From Ectocarpus siliculosus (lineage: Eukaryota; Sar; Phaeophyceae; Ectocarpales; Ectocarpaceae), in contig FN649734.1 in the NCBI GenBank assembly GCA_000310025.1, positions 403,498 to 467,497 of the forward strand: DNA of 64,000 bases, in the 5' to 3' direction. This document shows, in pieces, positions 1 to 20,300 of this stretch (position 1 is the first letter of the stretch; the number at the start of each line of letters is the position of its first letter). The notes beneath the pieces were generated by a model. That model was given only the letters and a program-made list of their open reading frames with translations, was not told the origin of the DNA and did not search any database. The position numbers were made by a program, and so were the translations under genes.

Positions 1-169
1 GCTCACCCTTCATGCGACTCGCCAAATACCTCACGGCGCTTCGCGCTTGGTGATGTGAGAGCCTGGTCCGGTGAGAACCCGGCGTGCTCCGTCCCGGCTT
101 TGTAGGGATGCGAGGTCAATGGTCAAACGACTACGGCATGCACGACTATGAGTACACCCCCCCCCCCCC
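1..169 (+). repeat. Dispersed repeat, copy A (inverted partner at 20607-20775)
   Basis: The first about 160 bases, ending in a poly-C run at 161-170, are the exact reverse complement of 20616-20775 as far as I can compare by eye. The shared part runs from GCTCACCCTTCATGCG to GAGTACACCCC. A diverged relative lies near 17985-18075. The window starts at the repeat's first shared base, so its left end cannot be judged here. No coding potential is seen. Confidence 0.85.
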
Positions 170-270
170 CCGCATCCCTGTTGATGATTCTTAAAGTGTT
201 TGCCGGCTTGGACTTGTCTCTCTCTCTCTCTTGTTGCTCATTTCTCTGTGAGTGCTTGTTGAGGGAACGT

Positions 271-320
271 CGACCGCACTAACCGGCTGACCATTGAAGA
301 AGACGCCGGTTTCAGCGCGG
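271..320 (+). repeat. 50-bp dispersed repeat (CGACCG..ACCGGCTGACCA family)
   Basis: One member of a short interspersed family with the core ACCGGCTGACCAATGAA followed by GTCAGTCTCAGTGCGG. The other clear copies are 5871-5920 and 34183-34234. More diverged copies are at about 7220-7290, 7328-7392 and 60250-60300. It lies in the upstream region of the SohB-like gene. Confidence 0.65.
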
Positions 321-476
321 TAAGAAACGGAAACCTCTTGTAGGGGCCACGTGATCTGGGGCCCTTGGAAGGTGCATCGTGGGCCAGGGCAGGCAATTGG
401 TTTTTTGTGTTGTACCAGCTTTCCTCGACGACACGATTCCTTCCTCTTTCCTCTTGCCTTCGCCCCCGTTCAGATC

Positions 477-9589
<9,113 letters not shown>

Positions 9590-10915
9590 AACCCGATATC
9601 AACCATTCGAATGGTCAGCGGTTGGATGTCGGTTCGAACCTCATGACTATAATACTTGTTGATGAAGCCGAAATAAATTCTGTAGACTAGCCAGGGCTGA
9701 CTAGACCGTGAGAGCGTAGTCAGCCCCGATGTTCTGCTGGCTTGATTTTGGTTCGGACCCCACGACTATCTTGTTTCGAAGCCGACATCAAATCAGTAGA
9801 CTAGTCAGCGCTGACTAGGCTATTGGTTCGTGTTCGGCTTTTATGTCTAGAACTCCTTAGTCTAGTGAGAAAATGGTCGTTTAGCCAGGTGGCACTTCTG
9901 TAAGGATGACGTACGTCATGATGGGTGCCGTCTGCTTAGAGAGCATGATCCCAGCCTACCCTCGCATCACGTAGCTGTTTAATCACAAACTAATTTACCC
10001 CAACCTTTTTCCAGCTTTGGCGAGCATCGATTGTGCTGCGTGTTGTGTTTTTTTTTTGCACTGTGACCCACCAAGACTGTTTCGACCAGTTGTGGCCTTC
10101 TCGTCTCGCCGCTGGCTTCTATGCAGACATGGCCGCACGCCGGGGGAAGTTCTCGTAAACCCAATTATTGCGTATGCCCAACACTTATGATCTCTATCTC
10201 GACGCGATGGTCCAGTGGAGGTCAGCAAGTCCACCAATCGATGATCAGCTCTGGAGTGAAAGAACTCGGCGGTTCTCGTGAATAAATGATGCCATCAAGC
10301 GTCATCCACGGCGAATGTGGAAATTTTGAATTTCACCGAAAGGCAGCGACTTGACGACCGTGGGTGGCGTCACCGGTCGACCATGGACATTCGAACACAG
10401 GGCAATTTCCTTTCAAGGAGACTGACCAATCAGAAAACTGCGAGCACATTTTCTCTTAAGAGACAGAGAAAAGGTGCCCACACTTTCCTGATTGGCCAAA
10501 TTGTTTGAAGGGAACTTTTTGATAGGCCAATGTCCCCTGGCCAATCAGAAACCTGCGGGCACTTTCTCTTTCTCTCTCTGGCACGCTTTGTGCCTCCCAC
10601 CTATTGCCAGACTTGCGATATCTCACACGAACTGGGTTTTCCTTGACTGACACGAAACCTCATTCACACACCTTGGCGTGTCTCACGCACCGCGCTCACC
10701 ATTTCCTAAACCCTCTTGTTCTCCTCTCCCCGACCGAACTATTTTCACATCCTCCGCTCCCCTGTCCCGTCACGAAATCTACGCCAATGACGACGAGCCT
10801 AGGAGAAAACACCAGGAATACATTGTATAGAGACCGTTGAAACAACAATCAGGATGTGCAGACCCTCACAAACCTATTACCTCTCTCGTTTTTCGTGATA
10901 CTTTTTCCGTGTCGG
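9590..10915. other. Intergenic region with repeats
   Basis: No exon is supported. A about 115-bp tandem duplication lies at about 9633-9702 and 9748-9817 (GGTTCGAACCTC versus GGTTCGGACCCC, both followed by TGACTAG). A hairpin lies at 10425-10497, with arms beginning CCAATCAGAAAACTG. A third copy of the arm is at about 10539. CT-rich sequence follows at 10563-10580. Confidence 0.6.
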
Positions 10916-11284
10916 ATGGCACGCAGCGTTGCTGTGCTTTCCACGGTCCTACGGCAGCTCCTTCTGCAGCAACGGCCCGGCCGCGCAGCTAGAGGGGAGG
11001 GTCTTCTTCACCCAGGGGGGCCGCGCGGATTCACTCAGCTGACCGGCAACGGCGACGCTCTAGCCAGAGAGCTGCTAGGAGGTTCTACTTCTTCTGCCGC
11101 AATCATCGGGGGCGGCGCAGACGGGATTGGTGGTGGACAGGGGGGTAACGCCGTCCCATTCGGCGGGGCGAAATTCACGCCGGCGGCGGCAGCGGCGACC
11201 GGTTCTGGTGCGTTTTGGGATGCCGGTGATCGGAGATGGGGCGCAGCAACGGGGGCAGAAGATAGCGACGAGCGGGTGTTCTGA
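10916..11284 (+). CDS. Candidate 5' exon or small ORF with mitochondrial-type leader
   Basis: I do not recognise this product. The ORF starts MARSVAVLSTVLRQLLLQQR and goes on with PGRAARG. It is Arg-rich, Ser/Leu-rich and free of acidic residues for over 20 positions, as in mitochondrial presequences. The rest is Gly/Ala-rich. It could read through to a stop at 11284 (122 aa), or splice at a good donor (GGTTCTG|GTGCGT, about 11210). No partner exon is convincing between there and CSN4 on the opposite strand. A false ORF is quite possible. Confidence 0.3.
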   Translation: MARSVAVLSTVLRQLLLQQRPGRAARGEGLLHPGGPRGFTQLTGNGDALARELLGGSTSSAAIIGGGADGIGGGQGGNAVPFGGAKFTPAAAAATGSGAFWDAGDRRWGAATGAEDSDERVF

Positions 11285-11530
11285 TTTTTCGGAAGGGGCA
11301 CCGCGTAAGTGCGATTGGGAGGGGGGGGGGGGTTGTGAATTTTGCGCAGACGGCCGCTTCTTCTGAGCTTTTGGATGCCGGTGATGGCGGTGATCGAAGA
11401 TGGGGCACCGCGCGGGCAGACGCGACGGGAGGGAGGGACGGTCGCATGTTCTGATGGTCGGACGCGCGATTGGGGGAGGGGGGTTTCAGAAATCAGGTTC
11501 TTCGCGATTTTGGGGTGCCAAGGCATTATC
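11208..11530 (+). repeat. About 155-bp direct duplication
   Basis: A unit with TTTTGGGATGCCGGTGATCG and TGTTCTGA is followed by GCGATTGGGAGGGG. It recurs as TTTTGGATGCCGGTGATGG, then TGTTCTGATGG, then GCGATTGGGGGAGGGG. The first copy overlaps the end of the candidate ORF at 10916, which lowers confidence in the ORF's tail. Confidence 0.6.
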
Positions 11531-14362
11531 GAAATATGGCCCCGCGGCAGCAGCGCCGTGGGTGACGACTTGTTCTGAAGGTCGTAGATCGACCGATTTT
11601 GTCGAGGTACAGCTTCAAATGGTGGGTGGGAGGGGGGACATGATCCGTGAAGGATTCACTTGCATCGACCGCACGGCAGCTGAAGCAACTACGGTTCGTG
11701 ATTTGCACGTGACGCGTTCCAACCCTGCCGACAATATTTGATGCCTTACCCGGCAGCGCCAGTGAGTGATGTCTTTTGAAAAGATTGAGTATGAGCCTCC
11801 CCGTCATGAACACGCCAAGCTTTGAGATGAGAGAGAAAGCTAAGGCACAGAGGTGCGCGGGGGGGGGGGATGCACGTCCAGCCGTCGGAAGATCATCAAA
11901 CAAGTTGGCTAGAAAGAGGCTGTGTTTCATGCGCACACCGCTACAGCATCAAGCCCATTGTGACTAGAAGGAGGCTGCGTTTGTTTCATGCGCCCACCGC
12001 GTGGAAAATATACTACACGATGCACACCACAGCAGCGGGAAACGATATTCACTGTGTGGCATGTCGGAAGGAATTCGACCAAAATTGATTGTTGGGGGTA
12101 GGTGCGTCAAGAGGCCTCTGCGGGAGCTGTAAAACGTGACGGGAGTGCATAGCAAAACATGGGAACGTTTGGTTCATTCCCGACCAGGTGGTTGGTGCGG
12201 GGCCCTGAATTCCCGTCCATGCCGGCCAACCTATTTCAATTTGAGTGGAAACCAATTTGAAGGGAAACGAAAGTGGGACAGGACATGAAAATACTGCAGG
12301 TTGAAGGTAGGGCATGAGTGGCCTCGCGAGAACGCGACGTTTACATTTTCCGACATGTGTTGCACGCGTGAGGTTGCGCTGTCAATATTGAGTTAGACTA
12401 GAAGGTGACCCCAACCTGTACGCGGACCAAGCGCCCGCTTCAGGAAAACCTTGCTGTGTCCGTGCCGGGCTCGTGGGAGTTAAACGGGGGCAAAATTGTG
12501 CTCTGCGGAGAAACTGGCGTGCCGGCATTCATTCACAAGTCTTGCCAGCTCCAGGAATTTCCTATTATAGAAGGTTCATGCCATTTGTTGGTGTGAGGGA
12601 AATATGTCCACTGAGGGTTCATGTTTGGACGATGAAAAGGCTTGAGAATATTGTGAAATCCAAGTGGGGGGGGGGGGGAGTAAACGATTGTGTGCTTCGG
12701 AGTCTAGGCTTTCGCAATTTCCGCGATTGTATGATGGAGCAAGGGAAAATATTCATTCAGGGTTCAAGCTTGGGCAATGAAACGGCCTGAAAATGTGAAA
12801 CCTCCACGCTGGGGAAGGACACGTTCTCGACGTTTGGGTTCCTCCGTGATTTTTTTCGGGGGGGTTGAAATGCCTTGATTGGATTGTAGTCACTCGGGGT
12901 GGACATTTCTAATTTTTAGGAAGAGTTCACTACTAATCGTTTTGATGTCAGGGCGCAGCATCCCTGGCAAGAGGTTGCACTTCCCTTGGGGTCTGAATTC
13001 GAATCCTGTACCACATGGTGCTCCATGTTATTGGTCTCGTGGCGGATTGGAGGCGTTACGGGGTAAGCTAATGGTGAAGAACAATTGTGCATGTGATGCT
13101 TGAGGGCGATTGCTGACTATTTCAGGTATCGATCGAGCACATTTTGTGAGAAGGACCAAGAACGGACCAATTGGAAATCTGCGAGCGCGTGTTCTTGCTC
13201 CCTGCCTGTGGTGTTGGTGCACCGTTGACCTCGCAACCCCTCACGGATCACACGCAGCTTCAGACCTGCAGTATGATTTCCCCACACGTCAGACTGTATT
13301 CACAAGCAGTGGAAGGCCAGTGTTTTTTTGTTTAATTTGACGAGCCAGTTGACTCCGTCTTGGACACTTCACACCCTTCATCGCAGTGCTTCATTCAACG
13401 CTGTCGAAGATGGCAACGGTGTGGGGGCGCCAACATTCCAGCAAAAAAAGGCTTCAATTGTTTCTCGTCTTCAGAGCAGCCGTAGCGCGGTGTTCTGAGT
13501 AGTACGTCCCATTGATGAAATAAGATGATGATGACGCGGGATACGCTAAGAACGATTGTAAAATCCTTGGTTCGACATCGAACGGATTCTTCACTTATTG
13601 GAACCACGGACGGCCGCCCGAGGGGCGTGCGGCCCGTTCTTCCCACATGCACACGCTGCTGCAGCCCGAATGGAAATTACGTCATGTTACGCTCAAGGCT
13701 GACCTCAGAAAGAAGTCTCGCGGTACATGCTCTGGGAATGTGGTTGCTGGAACAATGTCCGACATGCTCACAACGCTACGCGCGACAATTACAAGCCAGT
13801 AAGTGGCCTGTAAAATGGAGGATTGACGGAGTTGGCCGACCTATGCCGTGCGCTTCAGGGTATGAACCAGCTTGAACCCACCCGTGTCACGTGGGTTGAC
13901 AAGCCGACCGGCCGCCATGCTGCAGCATGATGCAGGTGGCCAAGTGCTGTAGCTCGTGCCATCAACAGCTCTTCTATTCTTCGTCCTCCTCTCGGGTGCC
14001 CTCGGCGCTGTCAGAGTGCATGAGTTGGTGCTTGGCGCCTTGTTCTTCTACGAAATCTCGCGGGATCCGGGCGAGGTAGTCCAGCATACTCTACGGCTCC
14101 ACTGAAATCTGATCCACTGCAGCTGAGAACAGACGGCGCTTCGTGGAACACACGAACCTCCACTGTTTCGAAACAATCTTCCGCGCCTAAACGAAGAGAG
14201 TCCAGAACCGACACCTCCACCCCAGCGTACAAGCAACTCCCAAGTAGTTGGCATCTGCTCCACCGACGACGAACGAACTCGTGTTTTCGGGAGAATCGAA
14301 CCGTACCGCGACCAACACACACGTGGGAGGTTCATCACAACAAAAACCCGTGCTAGCCATGA
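11531..14362. other. Intergenic region downstream of CSN4
   Basis: No supported exon. Two diverged direct repeats (about 12598-12663 and 12738-12803) share GGTTCA, GGGCAATGAAA/GGACGATGAAA and CTTGAGAATATTGTGAAA-type sequence. The region just below 14363 would hold the CSN4 3' untranslated sequence. Confidence 0.5.
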
Positions 14363-17300
14363 CTATGCAACCAGCTGCGGCGATGCGGCCGAGGCCGAAG
14401 GGGCATCTGCAGCTGGAGATGCGGCGGCGGGCTCGAGAACGTGCGGGAACCGGTTTCCGATGGTCTCGCAGCAGTTGTTGACCCTAACCAAACGAAAGGG
14501 AAGGGGGGGGAGATCTGAGTCTTAGTGGGCTTCATGTGGGTGGTAAGGGAGAAACTTGACGCTGCAGAGAATAAAAAGGTCTGACGAGGCATCTGCAAAA
14601 GCATAACACCCCTTTCTGATGAAGTACGCATGCACACGAACGCAAAAGACACGAAACAACAAGCTAAGATGCGCCACATCAACGAAACCCACGATTGCAC
14701 AACAAGATGAACACCCGCGCACATGAACAGCGCAAAAAACATACAACGTCGACCTCACTTCCAGGCAAGATCCCATGGCCGACTAAAAAACGAATCTGTA
14801 GACCCATGCTGAATGGCCCGCCAAAAACCGGGAAAAAAACTCACTTTTGGCACAGAATGTTGACCCGCTCGTCCCAGTTCTGCAACTCATCATGGTCTTC
14901 ACGCACATGGCGCACGCGCGGCGCACAAGGAGAAGGTGCACAGAAGTCGGCAACACGCGCGAAGCAGACCACTTTTAGGTAGGAGGACATGGGTGCGGAC
15001 CACCATCGCGAAGAGAAGCGGAGATGCAGAAATCCAAGAATGCCGCAAGTGCCACGTTGTCTACCGCCTAACAACGAAACCCAGCGGAACAACACAGGAA
15101 AGACCGGTGTCTAAACAAAAGAAGAAAATAACTCCAAGTGTATGTAGGTACGTATGCACACAGACACAGGTGCTGCATCGGTCAGACGAAAAAACTCAAC
15201 AGGGCCTTCCTCAGGTTCACAGCGAGGCCGAAACCAAACCGATTCTAAACAACAACAGCACCACCAGCAGACGACGACAAAGCGACGGTCAACAGTCCGG
15301 CCGTGGCTGCACATCTCCCTGAAACTAAATACCACCGTACTGTGCAAGTATCAACTCAAAGAACGCGATTCATGTTTTTCAGTCACTACCTCGAAATCAC
15401 CCTAGCGATGACGTCCGTCAGGACTATCGTCGGTAAACACAAACAGCAAGGCACCTTTAGTCTCAGAAGCTCGCCCAATTCATAGTTTTCGGAAGCAGCA
15501 AGCACCGACCTAAGCACTGGCCAAAAAGCACGTGCCCTGCAACACGTCTGCTACTTGTGGGGGGGAAACAACTGCACACACAAAAAAAACAGTGAGAGCA
15601 AAGACGACTACGATACAACAACAACAAGCGACTGATGCCGCTTGCCTCGGTGGCAGCCAACAATGAAAGAAACACGGGGACAGAACAGACAGACACCTTG
15701 CTACCTCTTGCCACCAGACCCCAAAAAAAAAAACATAGACATACACACAACCGTATATCCCATGTGGCGTACCTCCCTCGAATTGCAGGAGGCCCTCAAC
15801 CTGGTCTATCGTGCCACGAAGCCTCCCCTCTGTGATCATCCTCGCCGCCACCCGCTCCGCCTAAACAGAGACAATAAATGGGGGAGCACATAGACTGAGA
15901 AGATACGTTGATTGATTCCATCTCCGGACATCCCGGACATGGGGACCGTTTTCAAACTCCATGACTTCCACCATTACTTTTGCTCCTCGACAGGCAGCGA
16001 GAAATGCGTCGCCCCCACGCGTACACGGCTTGCTCATAGCTGCAGGGGCCTCCTCCAAAAGTCGTCGAATCTAAGTCAGGCCGCATGTGAAGACATTGCA
16101 CATGTTAGCCCCTTTCTCGCACAATGTTGCATTTCATGTTTTGTCTCACCTGCTCGCAAGGAATCTGAAGCAGCGTGCCCAGCTCCTTGAAGCTCACGTT
16201 CTCGTAGATCCGGGTGGAAGCTACCATGTTGTGCTCCATTACCGCTCTCTCCTATAGGACGCAAATAAAAAAGAGTTTTCCAAAGGGTAGGGACGACGTA
16301 GAGGAAAGACACGAAGGGTGGGGAGAAGAGGTGCCAAGCAAACAAGCAGGAAAAAGGGCAGCGGCTATGTGGATCCAAGCGAAAGCAACCGACGCGACCA
16401 GTACAAAAAAAGAACAACAACACCAGCCAAATCATGGCCAACACGAATACAAGAAGATCTCAGTTTAGGGTGGTAGATGAACATAAAATAGTCTTGATAT
16501 CGTACGAACCTAAATCAAGCAAGACCGCAGCAATGCCACGCACGACACTGCTGTCAACGCCAAAACGACGACACCAACGACGATGACATGATTTCACACC
16601 ACCACCACTAGCGACGAGATGACATCACCAACAACAACGGTACGGCAGACCCACGGTGAAGGCAACAAGATCACACACCATTCCGCCAACACCAAAGAGG
16701 CGACATACCGGTATCGGGAGGCCCTCTGCGGTGATGGCCTTCTGATGGTCCATCAGGGACTGGTTGGTTGCAACCCCAAGACACCAACAGATGGTGGACA
16801 CAGAACCCCCGCCCCCCCAAGAAACGCCGAGAGCAGATGCATGCAGGAGAAGCACACCAGGCGACAAATGGTACAAACAAAACAAGGGAGATAACAAGGC
16901 AAAGCACGGAGAAAAGGCGCGCAGGTGACGAGTGAGCAGAGAGCAGACGCAGATGACGCGGTTACGCGGTTCAGTTCCGCGCTTGCAAAAACGCACACAG
17001 CGGTCAAGAAGCTGCCGTACGTACTAGCAGTTTCCACACAACATTGTGTACACCTGTTAGTTCGCCTCGAGACCACCCTCACGCCAAGAACAACCCTTGG
17101 CAACCATGTGGAAAAAAGAACGAGCGACAGCCAGTTGAGGTGTTCACAAGAGCTTCGTAGCACATGGTGTGCATACAGTACCTCCTCGAACGCTTCCATG
17201 TCGTGCTTCCTCAAGATCTGCTCCGTGTACATCTTCGTCAGGACCTGTTCACGCCGCCAACGAGAGACGAGGCAACGCAGACAAGCATGAGCGGGGGGGG

Positions 17301-20300
17301 GGGTAGTCAGAGGACAGGTGCACCGCGAGGAAGACAGGGGTAAGGGAGCGAGGGAGAGCACACGAGGGAGGAGGAAACGACATACCGGATTGCGTACAAG
17401 GTGTGCCAACAAAACGGGCAGCAAGCCCGGGCCTTCCTCTCGGCTTAAATACCCCCGGGGGGGTTCCGCAGTGTCCGCACAGCCTTCTTAACGGGGGCAT
17501 GGCCCGTGCTGCAATCATCACCGTCATTCTCTCGGCTCACCCAGGGGGGCTCCGCAGAATCCGAACTACCTTCAATCCGGGGGGTATGACCTATTCTCCT
17601 ACGATAACCAGCACCAAAACAAGCGGTCCGCCTACAGGCAGCCATGACACCAAAAACACCCAAATAAGCCTAAGTTACCCGCCTACAAACAGACAGCCAG
17701 ACAGCAACCTCTACCTGCGAGTGGGTGCTGAAGCCAGGCACCCTCGCCAGGCTCCCGACGCGCTCGTCTCTCAGGAGCACGCCCATCTGGCGAGACCTCT
17801 GCGGGCCGGCCTTGCCCAGCACCGCGCAGGTTATGGCCTTCCCCAGCAGCTGCAGGAGGTCGTCAGGGTCGACTTCGAGCCCCTTGGACTGTTTCGACAC
17901 GAGTGACCAGGAGGGGGGTGCGGAGAATAGAAGATGGAAGGGAGGGTCCAAAAAAGAGAGCGGAAATTAGGCACCGAACAACGGGGGGGGAGTCACATAT
18001 TCAATACAACGCATGCTGTAGTAGTCGTTAGACCATTCACCTCGCATTCCTACAACGCCGGGACGGAGCGATATGCCGGGGTTTCGAGGAGCTAGGGGTG
18101 TGCATGTGTGTGAAAAACAGAAACCTCTGCGGGGGATTGGGTGGGGGTTGCGAAGGAACAAGCACGACGGAGGGGCACACAGACCGCCACGTCAAATCCC
18201 CCGAGCAGGTAGGGCTGCAGCCACAGCACCAAGCACAAAACACACACACGCAACCCAACCAGCAACGAATTGCAGGTGACTCCAAAAAGAAACCGTTCGC
18301 CGCAACCATCAATGGTGATACATGCATCTGCCATCCGTCCAACCGTCCAACATACCTGCGCCAGGCTGAGCTCGTAAAACCGCACGGAAGCATCCAGGAA
18401 TTTTCTGTGGGCGTCAAGGATGCGCGCGGCCGTCGTGCGGTAGCGCATCTGTAGGGCCCAGTCCGTCACCTCCTGCATCGTGGCTGACGCCTGCGTGTGT
18501 GAGAACGGTGGCAGGGGGGGGGGGGGGGCGTGTGAATCTCTTGGTTTCTAGGTGGAAAGTCCTTACCGACAGTATGAAAAAGTCGTCATATTCTTCGAAG
18601 TGAATGGGTCTTTGGGTTTTGCTATCGTCTCGAAAAACACAAATCTGGTAAACCCCGTGGACCACCGAACCACACGAAGTGGGGGGGGAGGGCGGGGAGA
18701 AGCGTAAAAGCCTCTTCTGCGGTCAACGTTGACGGATGTCGGTGCGACTCGATAAGGTCGCCTGCTTGGTGCACTAGTCATTTCGAGTCTCCAACTGCTA
18801 TCCACAGTAGCGACCGACGTGGGGCAGTAACGTCAACGATCAAGATGGTGCGTACAGAGTACGCGCACATAGCAAGGCACACGCCAAACGACAACAAAAA
18901 ACGCGAAGATTCGCGTCACCCATGTTCACCAGTCAGGAAACAACAAAAAAAGAGAGCAACACAAACACGTGTACTGGCCAATTTCGTACAATGCCCCCGT
19001 CGAGTAAAAAAAATGCGTCATAGCACACCCGTGACCGCGAGGACTTGAAAAGAAAAGGTAGGTCAAGAAATGGTTCCGAAATGAGTGGCTACGCACCGAC
19101 GAAATGCGCAGCAGCAGCAGGTGGCCTAATCATTGACCATGCTGTGGCTGCGAGGGCTCATTTCGTATTCTTAGTCATTCCCTGCCCTATCTCGTCATGA
19201 AACCCGAAAAAAACGGCAACCTCTGTTGAAAAATACCACGAGGTCACCGGCATTGTATACGTCAACACAAAACAAACGCCATCGTTTCTGCCTGACGGAC
19301 TCTCTCTTCTCTCGCCTTGTCGCCAATCGACAAAAAAAAAAACGCAAATCACCGGCATCCTAAGAAGTACACTAAACAAACAACACCATGATTCTGCTCC
19401 GAAACTTCCCTCGCCTTGCTGCCTGATCGACAAAAAACAAACACGATCACTGGCACCTTAAACTAAATAACAGTAGGAACTACTGCTGTAGAGAGGAATG
19501 TGGCCGCGGCCTGCTTCCCTGGGTAAGCGCGAGAGCCACTGTGCTACTCTCGAATGCACATGCGACACGCTACATATTTCATGTCGGTGACCACACTGCT
19601 GTTAAACACCCGTTGTGTCGGTGACGGGATGAAGAACACCATGGTCCTGGTTCTTCTTGCGTCTCTTTCTCTCGCCTTGCTGCAGAAGTTGTCGGCCGCG
19701 TCGGTTTCATCGCTCTCCAGGTACGCCTCCGCTACCTTCACCCACACCTCGGCCTTCTGCGCGTCCGTGTAGCCCTGGCATCATACGGACGGTTACAGCA
19801 CCGAAGCGGGACGATTTCATACATTTTTCCGTCTCGCAAAATTCAACTCTTTTTCTCACAGCATTTCTGAAGGTTGAAGCATGCCGGTGGACAGACGCTG
19901 AGAGGAAACACGAGCGAGCCAAAGAAACACGATCGCTGCAAGCATGGCGCTCTGAGCGTGCGAGTAGCCCTGTGCGGACGGTTGCTAACCCGGATCGTCT
20001 CTGAGACACAGATCGGCCGAAGCCGTGAGGGCATGCATGGGCAAAAAGAAGGCAGAAATTTCGCAAAGCCCTACATATCCCGTCCAAAACTGAAGCAAAA
20101 ACATATGTTCGGCACACCAAAAACAAAAAAAAGAGAGATTCGATCCTGAATTGTTTCCAGGAAACTGGTACGGACGACCTCTGACCATGCCTGCCAAGAG
20201 ACCGACGGGACATACGAAAACCTCTACCCTACACGGGATAAAAAACGTCAGCTACTCGGTTCGGCACGAAAATACATTCCCTCATCTGCACAGCGTCGAG

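Noticed and set aside
16753-17424. Minus-strand frame of 223 codons
   Set aside because: Read-through of CSN4 exon 9, an intron and the neighbourhood of exon 10; only 17182-17244 is coding in that frame.
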